A stretch of 55,056 nt of DNA from Nitrospirota bacterium (GTDB taxonomy: Bacteria > Nitrospirota > Nitrospiria > SBBL01 > JAADHI01). The stretch's first letter is position 1, and every line of letters begins with the position of its first letter. Positions 8,047 to 18,913 of this stretch are shown here, one piece after another. The position numbers and the translations under genes were made by a program. The notes under the pieces were generated by a model. It saw nothing but the letters and a program-made list of their open reading frames with translations. It was not told the DNA's origin and ran no database searches. The stretch is taken from positions 1-55,056 of the forward strand of contig JAJDBU010000032.1 of the NCBI GenBank assembly GCA_029261195.1, read 5' to 3'.

Positions 8047-8573
8047 TTATGACAGACATTACAATCAATTGGCGCTTCCTGTTTCTGATGGCATTTCAGA
8101 CACCATCCCATTGAAAGTGAGGAGACTTTCTCGATTTGCACCATCTCGGCCACTTCGCCATGACATGCTTTACAATCCACTTCCGCGTTTAAGTGCATAC
8201 GATGCGAAAAATAAACAAAATCGGGCAGGTCATAAATCTTCAGCCAGGGAATGGGCTTTTTATCTTCCCAATATGCGAGGAGCTTTTCAACTTCTTCCAC
8301 ACCTTCCTGTGCCTCGACCTCAATCATTTCATGGCAGCCGATACATTTCTGAACGCTGGGCACACCTGCGACAGAAGATCTTTCGGCATAGATATGACAG
8401 TAGAGACAGGCAATTTTTTGCTCACCCGCGTGGCTCTTATGGCTGAAGGCAATGGGTTGGTCTTTGATGGTTTCGTTTGAAGAAAAAAATGCGTAAGACC
8501 CTACGCTTGTCATTGCGATGAGGAGTACAAACAGGGCAAAAACAATCGATAGGGACGGGCTTTTTCGTGACAA
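8043..8573 (-). CDS. actA: Alternative Complex III pentahaem cytochrome c ActA
   Basis: A 176-residue protein with one N-terminal membrane anchor (about residues 8-30) and five CxxCH haem-attachment motifs (His at 60, 81, 138, 162 and 175). Additional His residues (HKSH, SHRMH) are placed to serve as distal axial ligands, as in class III-like multihaem cytochromes. It would accept electrons from the Fe-S chain of ActB and pass them to ActE or a soluble cytochrome. It starts at TTG (8573), chosen because it keeps the membrane anchor and has GAAGGG six to seven bases upstream. It is the first gene of the act operon, about 20 bases from the predicted transcription start. Confidence 0.93.
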   Translation of the reverse strand: MSRKSPSLSIVFALFVLLIAMTSVGSYAFFSSNETIKDQPIAFSHKSHAGEQKIACLYCHIYAERSSVAGVPSVQKCIGCHEMIEVEAQEGVEEVEKLLAYWEDKKPIPWLKIYDLPDFVYFSHRMHLNAEVDCKACHGEVAEMVQIEKVSSLSMGWCLKCHQKQEAPIDCNVCHK

Positions 8574-8599
8574 CAGAGACCCTTCAGAGACGGAAAGTG

Positions 8600-8627
8600 A
8601 TTATACAGCGGCTCGACTTTAAGTCAA
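8600..8627 (-). promoter_or_regulatory. sigma70-type promoter of the act operon
   Basis: On the minus strand TTGACT (8622-8627) is followed after 16 bp by a perfect TATAAT (8600-8605). The expected start near 8593 gives a short leader to the actA TTG codon at 8573. This is a strong match, suggesting high constitutive expression of ACIII. Confidence 0.75.
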
Positions 8628-8759
8628 GGCGCTACAAAGTTTAAGTTCGATTCAGATTTTGGAAAGATAACATTGGTTTTCGGGTAAGACCGTAGTGTCG
8701 GCTACAATATCAGGAAAAGGCAGATGTACTTACGCAACCCTAAACACCGGGTTCTAGGC

Positions 8760-8777
8760 GAGGGTGGCATCACCCTC
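8760..8777. other. Perfect 7-bp inverted repeat
   Basis: GAGGGTG and CACCCTC enclose a 4-base GCAT loop. It lies between the act promoter and the terminator of the adjacent minus-strand gene, with no U-tract, so it is not a clear terminator. It could be a back-up transcription stop or a protein-binding site. Confidence 0.35.
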
Positions 8778-8787
8778 CAAAATATTG

Positions 8788-8822
8788 AAAAAAAAGGGCC
8801 GGGTTCAAAACAAACCCTGCCC
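8788..8822 (-). terminator. Intrinsic terminator of the small secreted-protein gene
   Basis: On the minus strand a GC-rich stem (8813-8822 pairing with 8796-8805, one mismatch in ten) with a short loop is followed by about eight T (8795-8788). It lies 40 bases downstream of the gene at 8865-9251 and separates that unit from the act operon. Confidence 0.85.
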
Positions 8823-8864
8823 TCATTGTTTTGTGCTGTGATGAGCTTCAATTTGAGTCAAATA

Positions 8865-9251
8865 TTATCCCCACTCCCTGAACACAGTATCGGCGACGAT
8901 AAAATGATCGGCCAGAAATCCGGCATAGCGTCCACGATGATGATAGACGCCCTGCACAATGACACGATTATTCACGACGTTATAAGGAGGAAAAGCGCTG
9001 AATACAGTAACAGTCGTCTCCTCCTCACCGATTTCTGTTTTGACGTATTCCGAGCCGAGCCGACCTCGCATGTGTTGTGCCGAACGAGCCCAAGCCATCA
9101 CGGCCACTCGTTTGCCATCATACGCTTCACTCAGTTCTGAAATATCGACCAACAGAGGAAGCTCCTTCGCCAGAACCGTGTATGTCATCAAAAAAAGTAT
9201 CGAAATCACGGCTAAACTGGCGGCAGTTAATATGCGATATATGTTTTTCAT
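8865..9251 (-). CDS. Small secreted protein, OB-fold-like
   Basis: A 128-residue protein with a hydrophobic signal segment (about residues 6-28, cut near VLAKE). The mature domain of about 100 residues is beta-rich: KRVAVMAWARSAQ, then YVKTEI, TTVTVFSAF, NRVIVQGVYHH and FLADHFIVADTV. That strand pattern is like the small periplasmic OB-fold (tRNA-anti-like) proteins seen near cytochrome genes. The family call is inference and no catalytic residues are evident. The ATG at 9251 is preferred over one at 9266 because GGAGGG stands seven bases before it. The gene has its own promoter and terminator, so it is monocistronic and not part of the act operon. Confidence 0.7.
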   Translation of the reverse strand: MKNIYRILTAASLAVISILFLMTYTVLAKELPLLVDISELSEAYDGKRVAVMAWARSAQHMRGRLGSEYVKTEIGEEETTVTVFSAFPPYNVVNNRVIVQGVYHHRGRYAGFLADHFIVADTVFREWG

Positions 9252-9270
9252 TGTCCTACCCTCCATCTCT

Positions 9271-9298
9271 ATTATACCACCACATCTGAAACTGTCAT
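9271..9298 (-). promoter_or_regulatory. sigma70-type promoter of the small secreted-protein gene
   Basis: On the minus strand ATGACA (9293-9298) and TATAAT (9271-9276) are 16 bp apart, ending about 20 bases before the start codon at 9251. Confidence 0.6.
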
Positions 9299-9330
9299 TT
9301 TCAAGGCATGAGATTCACTTATTTTTCTTT

Positions 9331-9353
9331 TAAATCAATATCTTATTGATTTA
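9331..9353. promoter_or_regulatory. Perfect 10-bp inverted repeat, candidate operator
   Basis: TAAATCAATA and its complement TATTGATTTA flank a 3-base centre. The palindrome lies between two divergent promoters (9271-9298 minus, 9460-9488 plus). It lacks a GC-rich stem, so it looks more like a dimeric repressor or activator site than a terminator. Confidence 0.45.
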
Positions 9354-9459
9354 TTACGGGCCTTTAGAGTTCAGATCGAATCGTTTTCTGTACTCAGCAG
9401 GCTAGTCTCTCCTGTCGGGAAACGGGCGGTTAAAGGCAAATAGTGTTGCCCTCCCCTGT

Positions 9460-9488
9460 TTGACAACCCCTTGTCTTTTAAATAAAAT
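9460..9488 (+). promoter_or_regulatory. sigma70-type promoter of the aspartate-family operon
   Basis: A perfect TTGACA (9460-9465) is followed after 17 bp by TAAAAT (9483-9488). The start codon of the first gene is at 9527, so the leader is only about 30 bases. That leaves no room for a T-box, SAM riboswitch or leader-peptide attenuator downstream of this promoter. Confidence 0.75.
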
Positions 9489-9526
9489 CATCCGGTTTAA
9501 TTGTTCTTGCTAATCAGGAGTATCCA

Positions 9527-10711
9527 GTGCGCGAATTTCCACGGATTAAACGCTTACCACCCTATGTCTTTAACGCCGTCAACGCCCTTAAAATCGATGC
9601 CCGACATCAGGGGGAAGACATCATCGACTTCGGCATGGGAAACCCGGATCAGACGACCCCGCCACACATCGTCGAAAAGGCGATTGAGGCGATTCAAAAC
9701 TCGCGTAATCATCGTTACTCCGCCTCAAAAGGGATTACCAAGTTAAGGCTGGCCATTTGTAACTGGTATAAACGAAAATATGATGTCGAACTCGATCCGG
9801 CATCGGAGGCGATCGTCACGATCGGATCGAAGGAGGGCATCGCCCACCTGGCCCTTGCTCTTGTCGGGCCGGGTGATATTGTCATGGCTCCCAGTCCGAC
9901 CTATCCCATCCATACCTATAGCGTCATTATCGCAGGGGCCGAACTCCGCTCAATCCCGCTCCGCCCCGGTAGCGATTTTTTTGAAGCTTTGGCTCAGGCC
10001 ACCAAACAATCCTGGCCCCGTCCCAAATTGCTGATCATCAATTTTCCGCATAATCCGACGACTCAAACCGTCGAACTTGATTTTTTTGAAAAAATCGTCG
10101 ATTTTGCGAAAGAGAACGACTTGATGGTGATTCATGATCTCGCTTATGCCGACCTTGTTTTCGACGGTTACAAGGCGCCCAGTCTGCTCCAGGTGCCCGG
10201 TGGAAAGGATGTAGGGGTTGAACTCTACTCCCTTTCAAAAAGTTACAACATGCCGGGATGGCGAATTGGCTTCTGTGTCGGTAACCCGGAAATGGTCGCC
10301 GCCTTGACACAACTGAAAAGCTATCTCGACTACGGCATTTTTCAACCGCTGCAAATCGCCGCAATTATTGCGCTCAACGGACCTCAGGATTGTGTAGATG
10401 AAATGGTTTCACTCTACGAGGGCCGCCGAAATGTCCTGGTTGACGGCCTGGACCGGATCGGATGGAAGATGGAGCGACCCAAAGCAACGATGTTTGTCTG
10501 GGCACAGATTCCGGAAGAATTTCGGAAGATGGGATCGATCCCCTTTTCAAAACATCTTCTGAATGAGGCAAAGGTCGCCGTTTCTCCGGGCATCGGTTTT
10601 GGTGAATACGGGGATGATCATGTTCGCTTTGCACTGGTTGAAAACGAACACCGAACCCGGCAGGCGATTCATGGCATCAAACGGGTCTTGGCGAAAGGTT
10701 TAACATCATGA
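9527..10711 (+). CDS. alaC: Aminotransferase class I/II, AlaC-like
   Basis: A 394-residue fold-type I PLP enzyme. It has the start of the small domain with [13 protein letters not shown], the NFPHNPTTQ substrate loop, [12 protein letters not shown] with the PLP-nitrogen Asp, the Schiff-base lysine in [15 protein letters not shown], and the carboxylate-binding Arg near [11 protein letters not shown]. Members of this branch (AlaC, formerly YfdZ) transaminate pyruvate/alanine; relatives beside hom may act on aspartate-pathway intermediates. It starts at GTG with CAGGAG seven bases upstream. Its last codons overlap the start of hom by 4 bp, so it is coupled to homoserine and threonine synthesis. 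The exact substrate cannot be set from sequence. Confidence 0.85.
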   Translation: MREFPRIKRLPPYVFNAVNALKIDARHQGEDIIDFGMGNPDQTTPPHIVEKAIEAIQNSRNHRYSASKGITKLRLAICNWYKRKYDVELDPASEAIVTIGSKEGIAHLALALVGPGDIVMAPSPTYPIHTYSVIIAGAELRSIPLRPGSDFFEALAQATKQSWPRPKLLIINFPHNPTTQTVELDFFEKIVDFAKENDLMVIHDLAYADLVFDGYKAPSLLQVPGGKDVGVELYSLSKSYNMPGWRIGFCVGNPEMVAALTQLKSYLDYGIFQPLQIAAIIALNGPQDCVDEMVSLYEGRRNVLVDGLDRIGWKMERPKATMFVWAQIPEEFRKMGSIPFSKHLLNEAKVAVSPGIGFGEYGDDHVRFALVENEHRTRQAIHGIKRVLAKGLTS

Positions 10712-12027
10712 CGGGCGTTCCCATCAAGATTGGTTTTATCGGCTTTGGAACGGTTGCGTGCGGAGCTCTGGAAATTCTGGTCTCACAAGAAACCTTGCTT
10801 AAGCGTCGTCTCGGCCGGACACTGGAAATCACCCGAATTGCAGATCGTGAAATTAAGCGGGAGCGTGGGGTGTCGGTGCCGAAGAAGATTTTAACGACCG
10901 ACCCAACAGAGATCCTTAAAGATCCAAGCATCGATATTGTCGTTGAACTGATCGGTGGCATTGATGCGGCAAAAACTTTTGTACTCCAGGCCATCAAGGC
11001 AGGTAAACATGTCGTGACGGCAAACAAGGCCCTGCTGGCCATTCACGGGGAAGAGATCTTTGAAGCCGCTTTACGCGCAGGGGTCGATGTCGGATTTGAG
11101 GCCTCGGTCTGCGGTGGTATTCCCATCATTCGAGCCATAAAAGAGGGCTTGGCCGCAGAGCGTATCAAGTCGATCTACGGTATCGTCAATGGCACCTGTA
11201 ACTACATCCTCAGCAAAATGTTGGAAGAAGGCGGCAGTTTTAACGACATCCTTGCGGAAGCCCAGGCATTAGGCTTTGCTGAGGCTGATCCCAGCCTTGA
11301 TGTGGGTGGCGGGGATTCTGCCCACAAGCTGGCCATCCTCAGCAACCTGGCCTTTGGTACCTCCGTTTCCCTCAAAGAAATCTATACAGAAGGCATTGAA
11401 AAAATCACTCCGATTGATATTCGTTTTGCACATGAATTCGGATATCGCATCAAACTGCTTGCAATTACAAAATTCAGCGGGAATGAGATTGAAGCGCGTG
11501 TGCATCCCACGATGATCTCAGAGGACACCCTTCTGTCCAAGGTGGACGGGGTTTTTAATGCGGTTTATGTCGATGGAGAAACACTCGGCCCGACGCTCTA
11601 TTACGGTCAGGGAGCCGGAAGTCTGCCGACAGGAAGCGCCGTCGTCAGTGACATCGTCGAGATTGCACGGAATATCATGAGCGGCTCTAGCGGTCGTGTG
11701 CCGCCAGCATCATTTGTCGCGGGCGCTCGCAAAAGCCGACGCATTCGACCCATAGCGGAGATTGAATCGCTCTACTACCTCCGCTTTACCGTGCGGGATG
11801 AACCGGGCGTGCTCTCAAAGATTTCCGGCATACTCGGATCGTACAGCATCAGCATTTCCTCCATGATTCAGCAGGGAAGGAAGATTGACGGAGGTGTTCC
11901 CCTCGTCATGATGAGCCACATGGCGAAGGAGCGAGACCTGCAATCCGCTCTCTCCGAAATCAATCGCCTCAATTGTATCTCGGGTGAAACCCTGCTCATT
12001 CGTGTTGAAGGAGAAGACGCCTCATGA
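10708..12027 (+). CDS. hom: Homoserine dehydrogenase
   Basis: A 439-residue enzyme reducing aspartate semialdehyde to homoserine. It has an N-terminal Rossmann domain with the [11 protein letters not shown] nucleotide loop, then [10 protein letters not shown], the [15 protein letters not shown] and [12 protein letters not shown] catalytic-domain signatures, [18 protein letters not shown], and a C-terminal ACT domain (about 350-430) for feedback by threonine. The usual GFGTVG loop reads GFGTVA here, a mild variation. Length is normal for the monofunctional ACT-bearing form. It overlaps the aminotransferase and thrC by 4 bp on each side, which is strong evidence for one operon. Confidence 0.95.
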   Translation: MTGVPIKIGFIGFGTVACGALEILVSQETLLKRRLGRTLEITRIADREIKRERGVSVPKKILTTDPTEILKDPSIDIVVELIGGIDAAKTFVLQAIKAGKHVVTANKALLAIHGEEIFEAALRAGVDVGFEASVCGGIPIIRAIKEGLAAERIKSIYGIVNGTCNYILSKMLEEGGSFNDILAEAQALGFAEADPSLDVGGGDSAHKLAILSNLAFGTSVSLKEIYTEGIEKITPIDIRFAHEFGYRIKLLAITKFSGNEIEARVHPTMISEDTLLSKVDGVFNAVYVDGETLGPTLYYGQGAGSLPTGSAVVSDIVEIARNIMSGSSGRVPPASFVAGARKSRRIRPIAEIESLYYLRFTVRDEPGVLSKISGILGSYSISISSMIQQGRKIDGGVPLVMMSHMAKERDLQSALSEINRLNCISGETLLIRVEGEDAS

Positions 12028-13079
12028 AGTGGCCCGGCATCATCGAAGCCTACCGGGAATTTCTTCCTGTGACCGATGACACACCGATCGTCACCCTCGA
12101 AGAAGGCGGTACGCCATTGATCCGCTCCCCGCGTTTAGCGGCTGAAATCGGGGCCGATATCGACCTCTACCTCAAGTTTGAAGGGGCAAATCCGACGGGT
12201 TCTTTCAAGGACCGGGGCATGACCCTCGCTATTTCAAAAGCCAAGGAGGACGGTGCGAAGGCAGTGATCTGTGCATCAACGGGAAATACTTCTGCCTCTG
12301 CTGCCGCCTATAGCGCCCACGCAGGCATGGAGGCCTATGTCCTGATTCCGGAGGGGAAAATCACCCTCGGCAAACTTTCTCAGGCCATGATCCATAAAGC
12401 AACGATTCTTCAGATTGACGGCAATTTTGATGAAGCCCTGTGCCTGGTCAAGGAGATCGCAGAAAACTATCCGGTCACCCTCGTCAACTCACTCAACCCT
12501 TACCGCTTGCAGGGCCAGAAGACGGGTGCCTTTGAAGTGTGTGATCAGCTTGACTACGCTCCGGATCATCATTTTCTTCCCGTCGGAAACGCAGGAAATA
12601 TCACAGCCTACTGGATGGGTTATAAGGATTATTACAATGCAGGGAAAATCGATTCTCTGCCGAAAATGATCGGTTTTCAGGCCGCAGGGGCTGCCCCGAT
12701 TGTCAGAGGTAAAATCATTAAAAATCCGAAAACCATTGCCACGGCCATTCGAATTGGTAATCCCGCAAGTTGGAAACAAGCCGAAGCGGCCGCCGCAGAA
12801 TCGCAAGGCCGGATCGACATGGTGACGGACGACGAGATTGTCACAGCCTATCGCATGATTGCGGGACTGGAAGGCATCTATTGTGAACCGGCATCGGCAG
12901 CGGGAGTGGCCGGTTTGATCAAACTCAACAAGACCGGGTATTTCAAAAGTGGTGATAAAGTGGTTTGTACCCTGACCGGACACGGCTTAAAGGACGCAGA
13001 CTTCTCCTTGACAATTTCAGAAAAACCCGCCTCAATTTCAGGCAGCATGGACGAACTTGTGAAGGCCCTTGGGTTTTAA
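12024..13079 (+). CDS. thrC: Threonine synthase
   Basis: A 351-residue PLP enzyme of the short class. It converts O-phosphohomoserine to threonine. Motifs are the PLP lysine in GANPTGSFKDRGMT, the CASTGNTSASAAAY substrate loop, the glycine-rich PVGNAGNITAYW phosphate cup, and EPASAAGVAGL near the end. It overlaps hom by 4 bp. No homoserine kinase (thrB) is in the operon, so that step must be encoded elsewhere. Confidence 0.95.
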   Translation: MKWPGIIEAYREFLPVTDDTPIVTLEEGGTPLIRSPRLAAEIGADIDLYLKFEGANPTGSFKDRGMTLAISKAKEDGAKAVICASTGNTSASAAAYSAHAGMEAYVLIPEGKITLGKLSQAMIHKATILQIDGNFDEALCLVKEIAENYPVTLVNSLNPYRLQGQKTGAFEVCDQLDYAPDHHFLPVGNAGNITAYWMGYKDYYNAGKIDSLPKMIGFQAAGAAPIVRGKIIKNPKTIATAIRIGNPASWKQAEAAAAESQGRIDMVTDDEIVTAYRMIAGLEGIYCEPASAAGVAGLIKLNKTGYFKSGDKVVCTLTGHGLKDADFSLTISEKPASISGSMDELVKALGF

Positions 13080-13121
13080 AAGAAGGTCACCTCAGATAAG
13101 TCAAGCAATGTTCCCTCACAA

Positions 13122-13176
13122 TGTCATCTCGACCACGAGGAGACGTCCACGATTTCTCACTTTCTTCGGAATAACA
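13122..13176. repeat. REP-like imperfect palindrome between thrC and lysC
   Basis: The segment begins TGTCATCTCGACC and ends TTCGGAATAACA, partly complementary ends enclosing GAGGAGA...ATTTCTCAC. This layout resembles the dispersed REP-type repeats found between genes in many Gram-negative genomes. Only one copy is visible here, so the assignment rests on resemblance. It lies in the sole large gap (116 bp) of an otherwise tightly packed operon. Confidence 0.4.
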
Positions 13177-13195
13177 TCATAATCAAAATTCTCCC

Positions 13196-14443
13196 ATGGC
13201 TCTAATCGTTCAAAAATATGGTGGCACTTCGATTGGTACGCTTGATCGCATTAAAATTGTCGCGAAGCGTATTGCGAAGCGGCGACGAGAAGGTTCGTCC
13301 CTTGTAATCGTTGTCTCGGCGATGTCGGGAGAAACCAACCGCTTGACGAAGATGGCCAGCCAAATCACGGACAACCCGAATGAGCGGGAGATGGATATGT
13401 TGCTTTCGACGGGAGAACGTGTGACGATTCCACTGTTGGCAATGGCCCTGCAGGAACTGGGCTGCGCCGCCCAATCCTTTACAGGACGACAGGTGGGGAT
13501 CATGACAAACTCTGTCCATACCCAGGCAAGGATTGAGGAAATCCGGGCTGATAGGTTGAAGTCGGCTTTAGCCGACGGAATAATTCCAATTGTCGCCGGC
13601 TTCCAGGGGATCAATGCACAATCGGATGTCACGACATTGGGGCGGGGGGGATCAGATACTACGGCCGTGGCCCTTGCGGCGGCCCTTTCGGCGGACTTGT
13701 GTGAAATCTATACGGATGTTGACGGAGTTTACACGACGGACCCGAACATCGTTTCCGCCGCAAGACGGATTCCTCGGATTTCTTATGAAGCGATGTTGGA
13801 GCTGGCGAGTCTCGGTGCAAAGGTACTGCAAACCCGCTCTGTCGAGTTTGCAATGAAATACCGTGTGCCGGTCCATGTGCGGTCGAGTTTCAATGACAAT
13901 GCAGGAACGGTCGTCACAATGGAGGATAAGGCAATGGAACAGGAGCTTGTTTCGGGCATCACGTATAATAAAGACCAATCCAAGGTAACACTCGTTGGCA
14001 TTCCGGACCGCCCCGGCATCGCCTCAATGATCTTCGAAGCCATCTCCAAGGAAAACATGAATGTCGATATGATTATTCAGAACGTCGGGCAAGGCGGATT
14101 GACCGACCTTTCATTTACCGTCCCAAGAGGGGAAGCCCCTCGGGCAAAAAAGATTCTTCTGGCCTTGGGAAATGAAATCGACGTGCATCATATTGCCCTG
14201 ACCGAAGCGATTGCCAAAGTTTCGATTGTCGGTGTCGGTATGCGTTCCCATTCCGGCGTGGCCGCAAAGACCTTTTCCTGCCTCTCTGACGAAGGCATCA
14301 ATATTATGATGATCTCCACCTCTGAAATAAAAATTTCCTGCGTGATCGAAGAAAAATACACCGAACTGGCCGTCCGCACCTTACACGAAACTTTCGGATT
14401 AGGAGAGGATCTCAGCTCTGCTCATGAAGAAGTAGGGCATTAA
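13196..14443 (+). CDS. lysC: Aspartate kinase
   Basis: A 415-residue kinase for the first step of the aspartate pathway. The amino-acid kinase domain carries KYGGTSIGT (ATP site), [34 protein letters not shown] and [11 protein letters not shown]. Two ACT domains follow (about residues 265-340 and 345-410) with [11 protein letters not shown] and [13 protein letters not shown], the effector sites for lysine/threonine feedback. The length fits the monofunctional form. It follows thrC after a 116-bp gap and precedes cimA by 5 bp. Confidence 0.95.
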   Translation: MALIVQKYGGTSIGTLDRIKIVAKRIAKRRREGSSLVIVVSAMSGETNRLTKMASQITDNPNEREMDMLLSTGERVTIPLLAMALQELGCAAQSFTGRQVGIMTNSVHTQARIEEIRADRLKSALADGIIPIVAGFQGINAQSDVTTLGRGGSDTTAVALAAALSADLCEIYTDVDGVYTTDPNIVSAARRIPRISYEAMLELASLGAKVLQTRSVEFAMKYRVPVHVRSSFNDNAGTVVTMEDKAMEQELVSGITYNKDQSKVTLVGIPDRPGIASMIFEAISKENMNVDMIIQNVGQGGLTDLSFTVPRGEAPRAKKILLALGNEIDVHHIALTEAIAKVSIVGVGMRSHSGVAAKTFSCLSDEGINIMMISTSEIKISCVIEEKYTELAVRTLHETFGLGEDLSSAHEEVGH

Positions 14444-14448
14444 AAAAT

Positions 14449-16020
14449 ATGGCGACTCAAATCACCTTATACGATACTTGCCTCCGGGACGGCGCACAAT
14501 CGGAAGATGTCTCCTATTCCGTCGAAGATAAGCTTCGCATCGTTCGCAAACTAGATGAATTGGGTCTCCATTTTATTGAAGGCGGGTGGCCGGGAGCCAA
14601 TCCGAAAGACATCCTCTTTTTCCAGGAGATGAAAAAGCTTGAACTGAAGTCGGCACAACTCGTGGCCTTCGGCGCAACACGACGCTGGCGGAACAAGGCC
14701 TCGGAGGATCAAGTTCTGAAAGACCTGATTGATGCCGGAACCGAGTGGATCACCTTGTTTGGAAAAAGCTGGGACCTGCACGTTACGGATGCCCTCGGCA
14801 TCACCCTGAATCAAAATCTTGAGATGATCTCCGATTCGATTGCCTATCTTAAATCTAAGGGGAAACGGGTTTTCTATGATGCCGAACATTTTTTTAACGG
14901 ATACCTTGCCCGACCGGACTATGCCCTAAAAACCCTTGAAGCGGCGCGGGATGCGGGTGCGGAGTGTCTCATCCTTTGCGATACGAACGGCGGGATGATG
15001 CCCTGGCAGATCAAAGACATTATTGCCGTCGTCATCAAAGAAATCGGCGGAGCGATTGGCATTCATGCCCACAACGACTCGGAGTTGGCCGTCGCCAATA
15101 GCCTCACGGCAGTCGCAGAGGGAGTAAGCCATGTGCAGGGAACGATCAACGGATTCGGGGAGCGTTGCGGCAACGCCAATCTCTGTTCGATTTTGCCGAA
15201 TTTGAAATTAAAAATGGGAATTGATTGTCTCTCAGACCGACAGCTTCAAAAGCTTCGTGAAGTCTCCCGCTACGTCAGTGAAATTGCCAATCTAAGTCAC
15301 AACAAACATCAAGCCTATGTGGGTGATGCGGCCTTTGCTCACAAAGGAGGCATTCATGTCCATGCCGTCCGGAAAAATCCCGAGACCTATGAACATATCG
15401 CTCCTGAAAAAGTCGGGAACAGTCGTCGGATTTTAATTTCTGATTATTCAGGAAAAAGCAACCTGCTTGAAAAAGCAAAGGCTTATAATATTGATCTCTG
15501 TGATAACAGCCCGGAGGTTCAGACCCTCCTTCAAAAATTGAAAGTTCTGGAACACGCAGGTTTTCAATTTGAAGGGGCGGAGGGTTCGTTTGAATTGATG
15601 ATGAACCGGGCTCTGGGGGAGAAGAGTACATTTTTTGATCTGATCGGATTTCGTGTCATCGACGAAAAATATAAAATGAATGAAAAATCGATCTCTGAAG
15701 CAACGATTCGACTTTCGGTAAAGGGAGAAGTCGAACATACGGCGGCGACTGGCGCGGGTCCGGTCGATGCCCTTGACCACGCCTTGCGCCGCGCTCTTGA
15801 AAAGTTCTACCCTGTTCTCTCAGAGGTTAAATTGCTTGATTACAAGGTGAGGGTACTCACTGGAAAGTCGGGAACGGCTTCTCGAGTCCGTGTTTTAATT
15901 GAATCGGGTGACGGGAAAAGGAAATGGGGAACGGTCGGCGTTTCCGAAAACATCATCTCTGCGAGCTGGCAGGCCCTTGTTGACAGCATTGAATACAAAC
16001 TCCTCATCTTAAACAGGTGA
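14449..16020 (+). CDS. cimA: (R)-citramalate synthase
   Basis: A 523-residue enzyme of the DRE-TIM/LeuA-like group condensing pyruvate and acetyl-CoA to citramalate, the threonine-independent route to isoleucine. It starts TLYDTCLRDGAQSEDV and has FIEGGWPGANPKD, CDTNGGMMPW, GIHAHNDSELAVANS (metal His pair) and NGFGERCGNANL. A C-terminal LeuA-type regulatory dimer domain begins at about residue 400. The variant signatures and the length favour CimA over isopropylmalate or homocitrate synthase. Co-transcription with hom-thrC-lysC ties two routes to isoleucine together. Confidence 0.92.
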   Translation: MATQITLYDTCLRDGAQSEDVSYSVEDKLRIVRKLDELGLHFIEGGWPGANPKDILFFQEMKKLELKSAQLVAFGATRRWRNKASEDQVLKDLIDAGTEWITLFGKSWDLHVTDALGITLNQNLEMISDSIAYLKSKGKRVFYDAEHFFNGYLARPDYALKTLEAARDAGAECLILCDTNGGMMPWQIKDIIAVVIKEIGGAIGIHAHNDSELAVANSLTAVAEGVSHVQGTINGFGERCGNANLCSILPNLKLKMGIDCLSDRQLQKLREVSRYVSEIANLSHNKHQAYVGDAAFAHKGGIHVHAVRKNPETYEHIAPEKVGNSRRILISDYSGKSNLLEKAKAYNIDLCDNSPEVQTLLQKLKVLEHAGFQFEGAEGSFELMMNRALGEKSTFFDLIGFRVIDEKYKMNEKSISEATIRLSVKGEVEHTAATGAGPVDALDHALRRALEKFYPVLSEVKLLDYKVRVLTGKSGTASRVRVLIESGDGKRKWGTVGVSENIISASWQALVDSIEYKLLILNR

Positions 16021-16901
16021 CTATGTACGCGCTTTTAAAAAAAGCCAACAAACGCATAATCCCGATGATGTTTTCCTGTGCGGTACTCCTTTCCTGCCAG
16101 AGTGAAAATAGCGCCACTTCACCCGTGCAAACGGCTCTGAAGCTGCCCGATGCCTCGTCTGTCAATATAGAGATTGCGATTCCTGCAAGATCGCTCTTGA
16201 TTACAGAGCAGGCCTTTGTGCGTGCGGCAAAGCTGGTGATTCCCGCCGTCGTCAATATCAGCACCGTCAACTATGTGCGTCATCCATCCCGAGTGGATAG
16301 CCGGGATCAGGGCGACATCCGGGATTTTTTTGACAATTTGTTCAACAAGAAATCACCTCAAAAATTCAAGGCGAAAAGCTTAGGCTCAGGATTTATCTTC
16401 AGCAAAGCCGGTTTTATCATGACCAACCAGCATGTGATTTCCGAAGCAGAGAAGATTACCGTCAGGTTGTCAGATCAGCGGGAGTTTGTCGCAGAGGTCA
16501 TTGCCCAGGACAAAGACAGAGATCTTGCTATCATCAAAATTCCAGAGAACGACGACCTGCCTCTTGCCCCTTTAGGTAACTCCGATCAGACCGAAGTGGG
16601 TGAATGGGCGATTGCAATTGGCAATCCCTTCGGGCTTGACCGAACGGTTACAGTCGGTGTCATCAGCGCCACTGGCCGCTCCAAGATCGGCATTGCCGAT
16701 CACAGCAGCTTTCTCCAGACAGACGCTTCAATCAACTTCGGCAACAGTGGCGGCCCACTCCTAAACGCCTCCGGCAATGTGATCGGTATCAATACCGCCA
16801 TCATCGCATCGGGCCAGGGCATCGGATTCGCCATCCCGATCAACACCGCCAAGTCCATTATCAGAGAGTGGATTGAAGCGCAGCGTCTGCGGCAGAGTTA
16901 G
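16017..16901 (+). CDS. PDZ-less HtrA/DegP-like serine protease, lipoprotein
   Basis: A 294-residue trypsin-fold protease of the HtrA group with an intact triad: His139 (MTNQHV), Asp169 (DRDLAII) and Ser244 (NFGNSGGPLL). The N-terminus is a hydrophobic segment ending in a lipobox (LLSC, Cys27), so the mature enzyme is probably anchored to the envelope. Typical DegP/DegQ proteins continue into one or two PDZ domains; this one stops straight after the protease domain, without a frameshift visible downstream. The GTG at 16017 overlaps the cimA stop by 4 bp; an in-frame ATG at 16023 is an alternative. A quality-control role is inferred. Confidence 0.88.
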   Translation: MTMYALLKKANKRIIPMMFSCAVLLSCQSENSATSPVQTALKLPDASSVNIEIAIPARSLLITEQAFVRAAKLVIPAVVNISTVNYVRHPSRVDSRDQGDIRDFFDNLFNKKSPQKFKAKSLGSGFIFSKAGFIMTNQHVISEAEKITVRLSDQREFVAEVIAQDKDRDLAIIKIPENDDLPLAPLGNSDQTEVGEWAIAIGNPFGLDRTVTVGVISATGRSKIGIADHSSFLQTDASINFGNSGGPLLNASGNVIGINTAIIASGQGIGFAIPINTAKSIIREWIEAQRLRQS

Positions 16902-16980
16902 ACGCTTTTCACCTGACTCTTAAGCCCTTTCTCAAGTCTTGACGCGCCTCTTGGTTAACTCAAGCGCTTATACACACAAT

Positions 16981-18708
<1,728 letters not shown>

Positions 18709-18717
<9 letters not shown>

Positions 18718-18876
18718 GCCGCCCCCTCCTTTGATCGTAAAAGAAACTGGGGTGATGGGCTTATTCAGGGCTGACGGGGCTGAACCTGGACCCGGACCAG
18801 GTGGGCCTGGACTCGGTGGATCTTGGTGGACCTGGACCCTCCGGGACGTGGATGTCCGGTTCTTTGTGAGTTTCAT
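18709..18876 (-). CDS. Candidate Pro/Gly-rich miniprotein
   Basis: A 55-residue reading frame, basic at the N-terminus (MKLTKNRTSTSRR), then a Pro/Gly run (DPPSPGPPGPGPGSA), then a hydrophobic beta-like segment (ITPVSFTIKGGGGSS). GGAGGG stands nine bases before the ATG, and the frame begins 37 bp after the stop of the preceding minus-strand gene, as expected for the last cistron of that operon. The final codons overlap the 3' end of the deacetylase fusion on the other strand. I recognise no family. The strong Shine-Dalgarno and position support translation; the low-complexity core weakens it. Confidence 0.4.
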
Positions 18877-18913
18877 CGATCCAGACCCTCCAATCCTTTA
18901 TGGAGATTTATTG

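Noticed and set aside
9301-9526. Search for a T-box, SAM or lysine riboswitch before the aspartate-family operon
   Set aside because: The predicted transcript leader is only about 30 bases and the region upstream shows no conserved riboswitch core.
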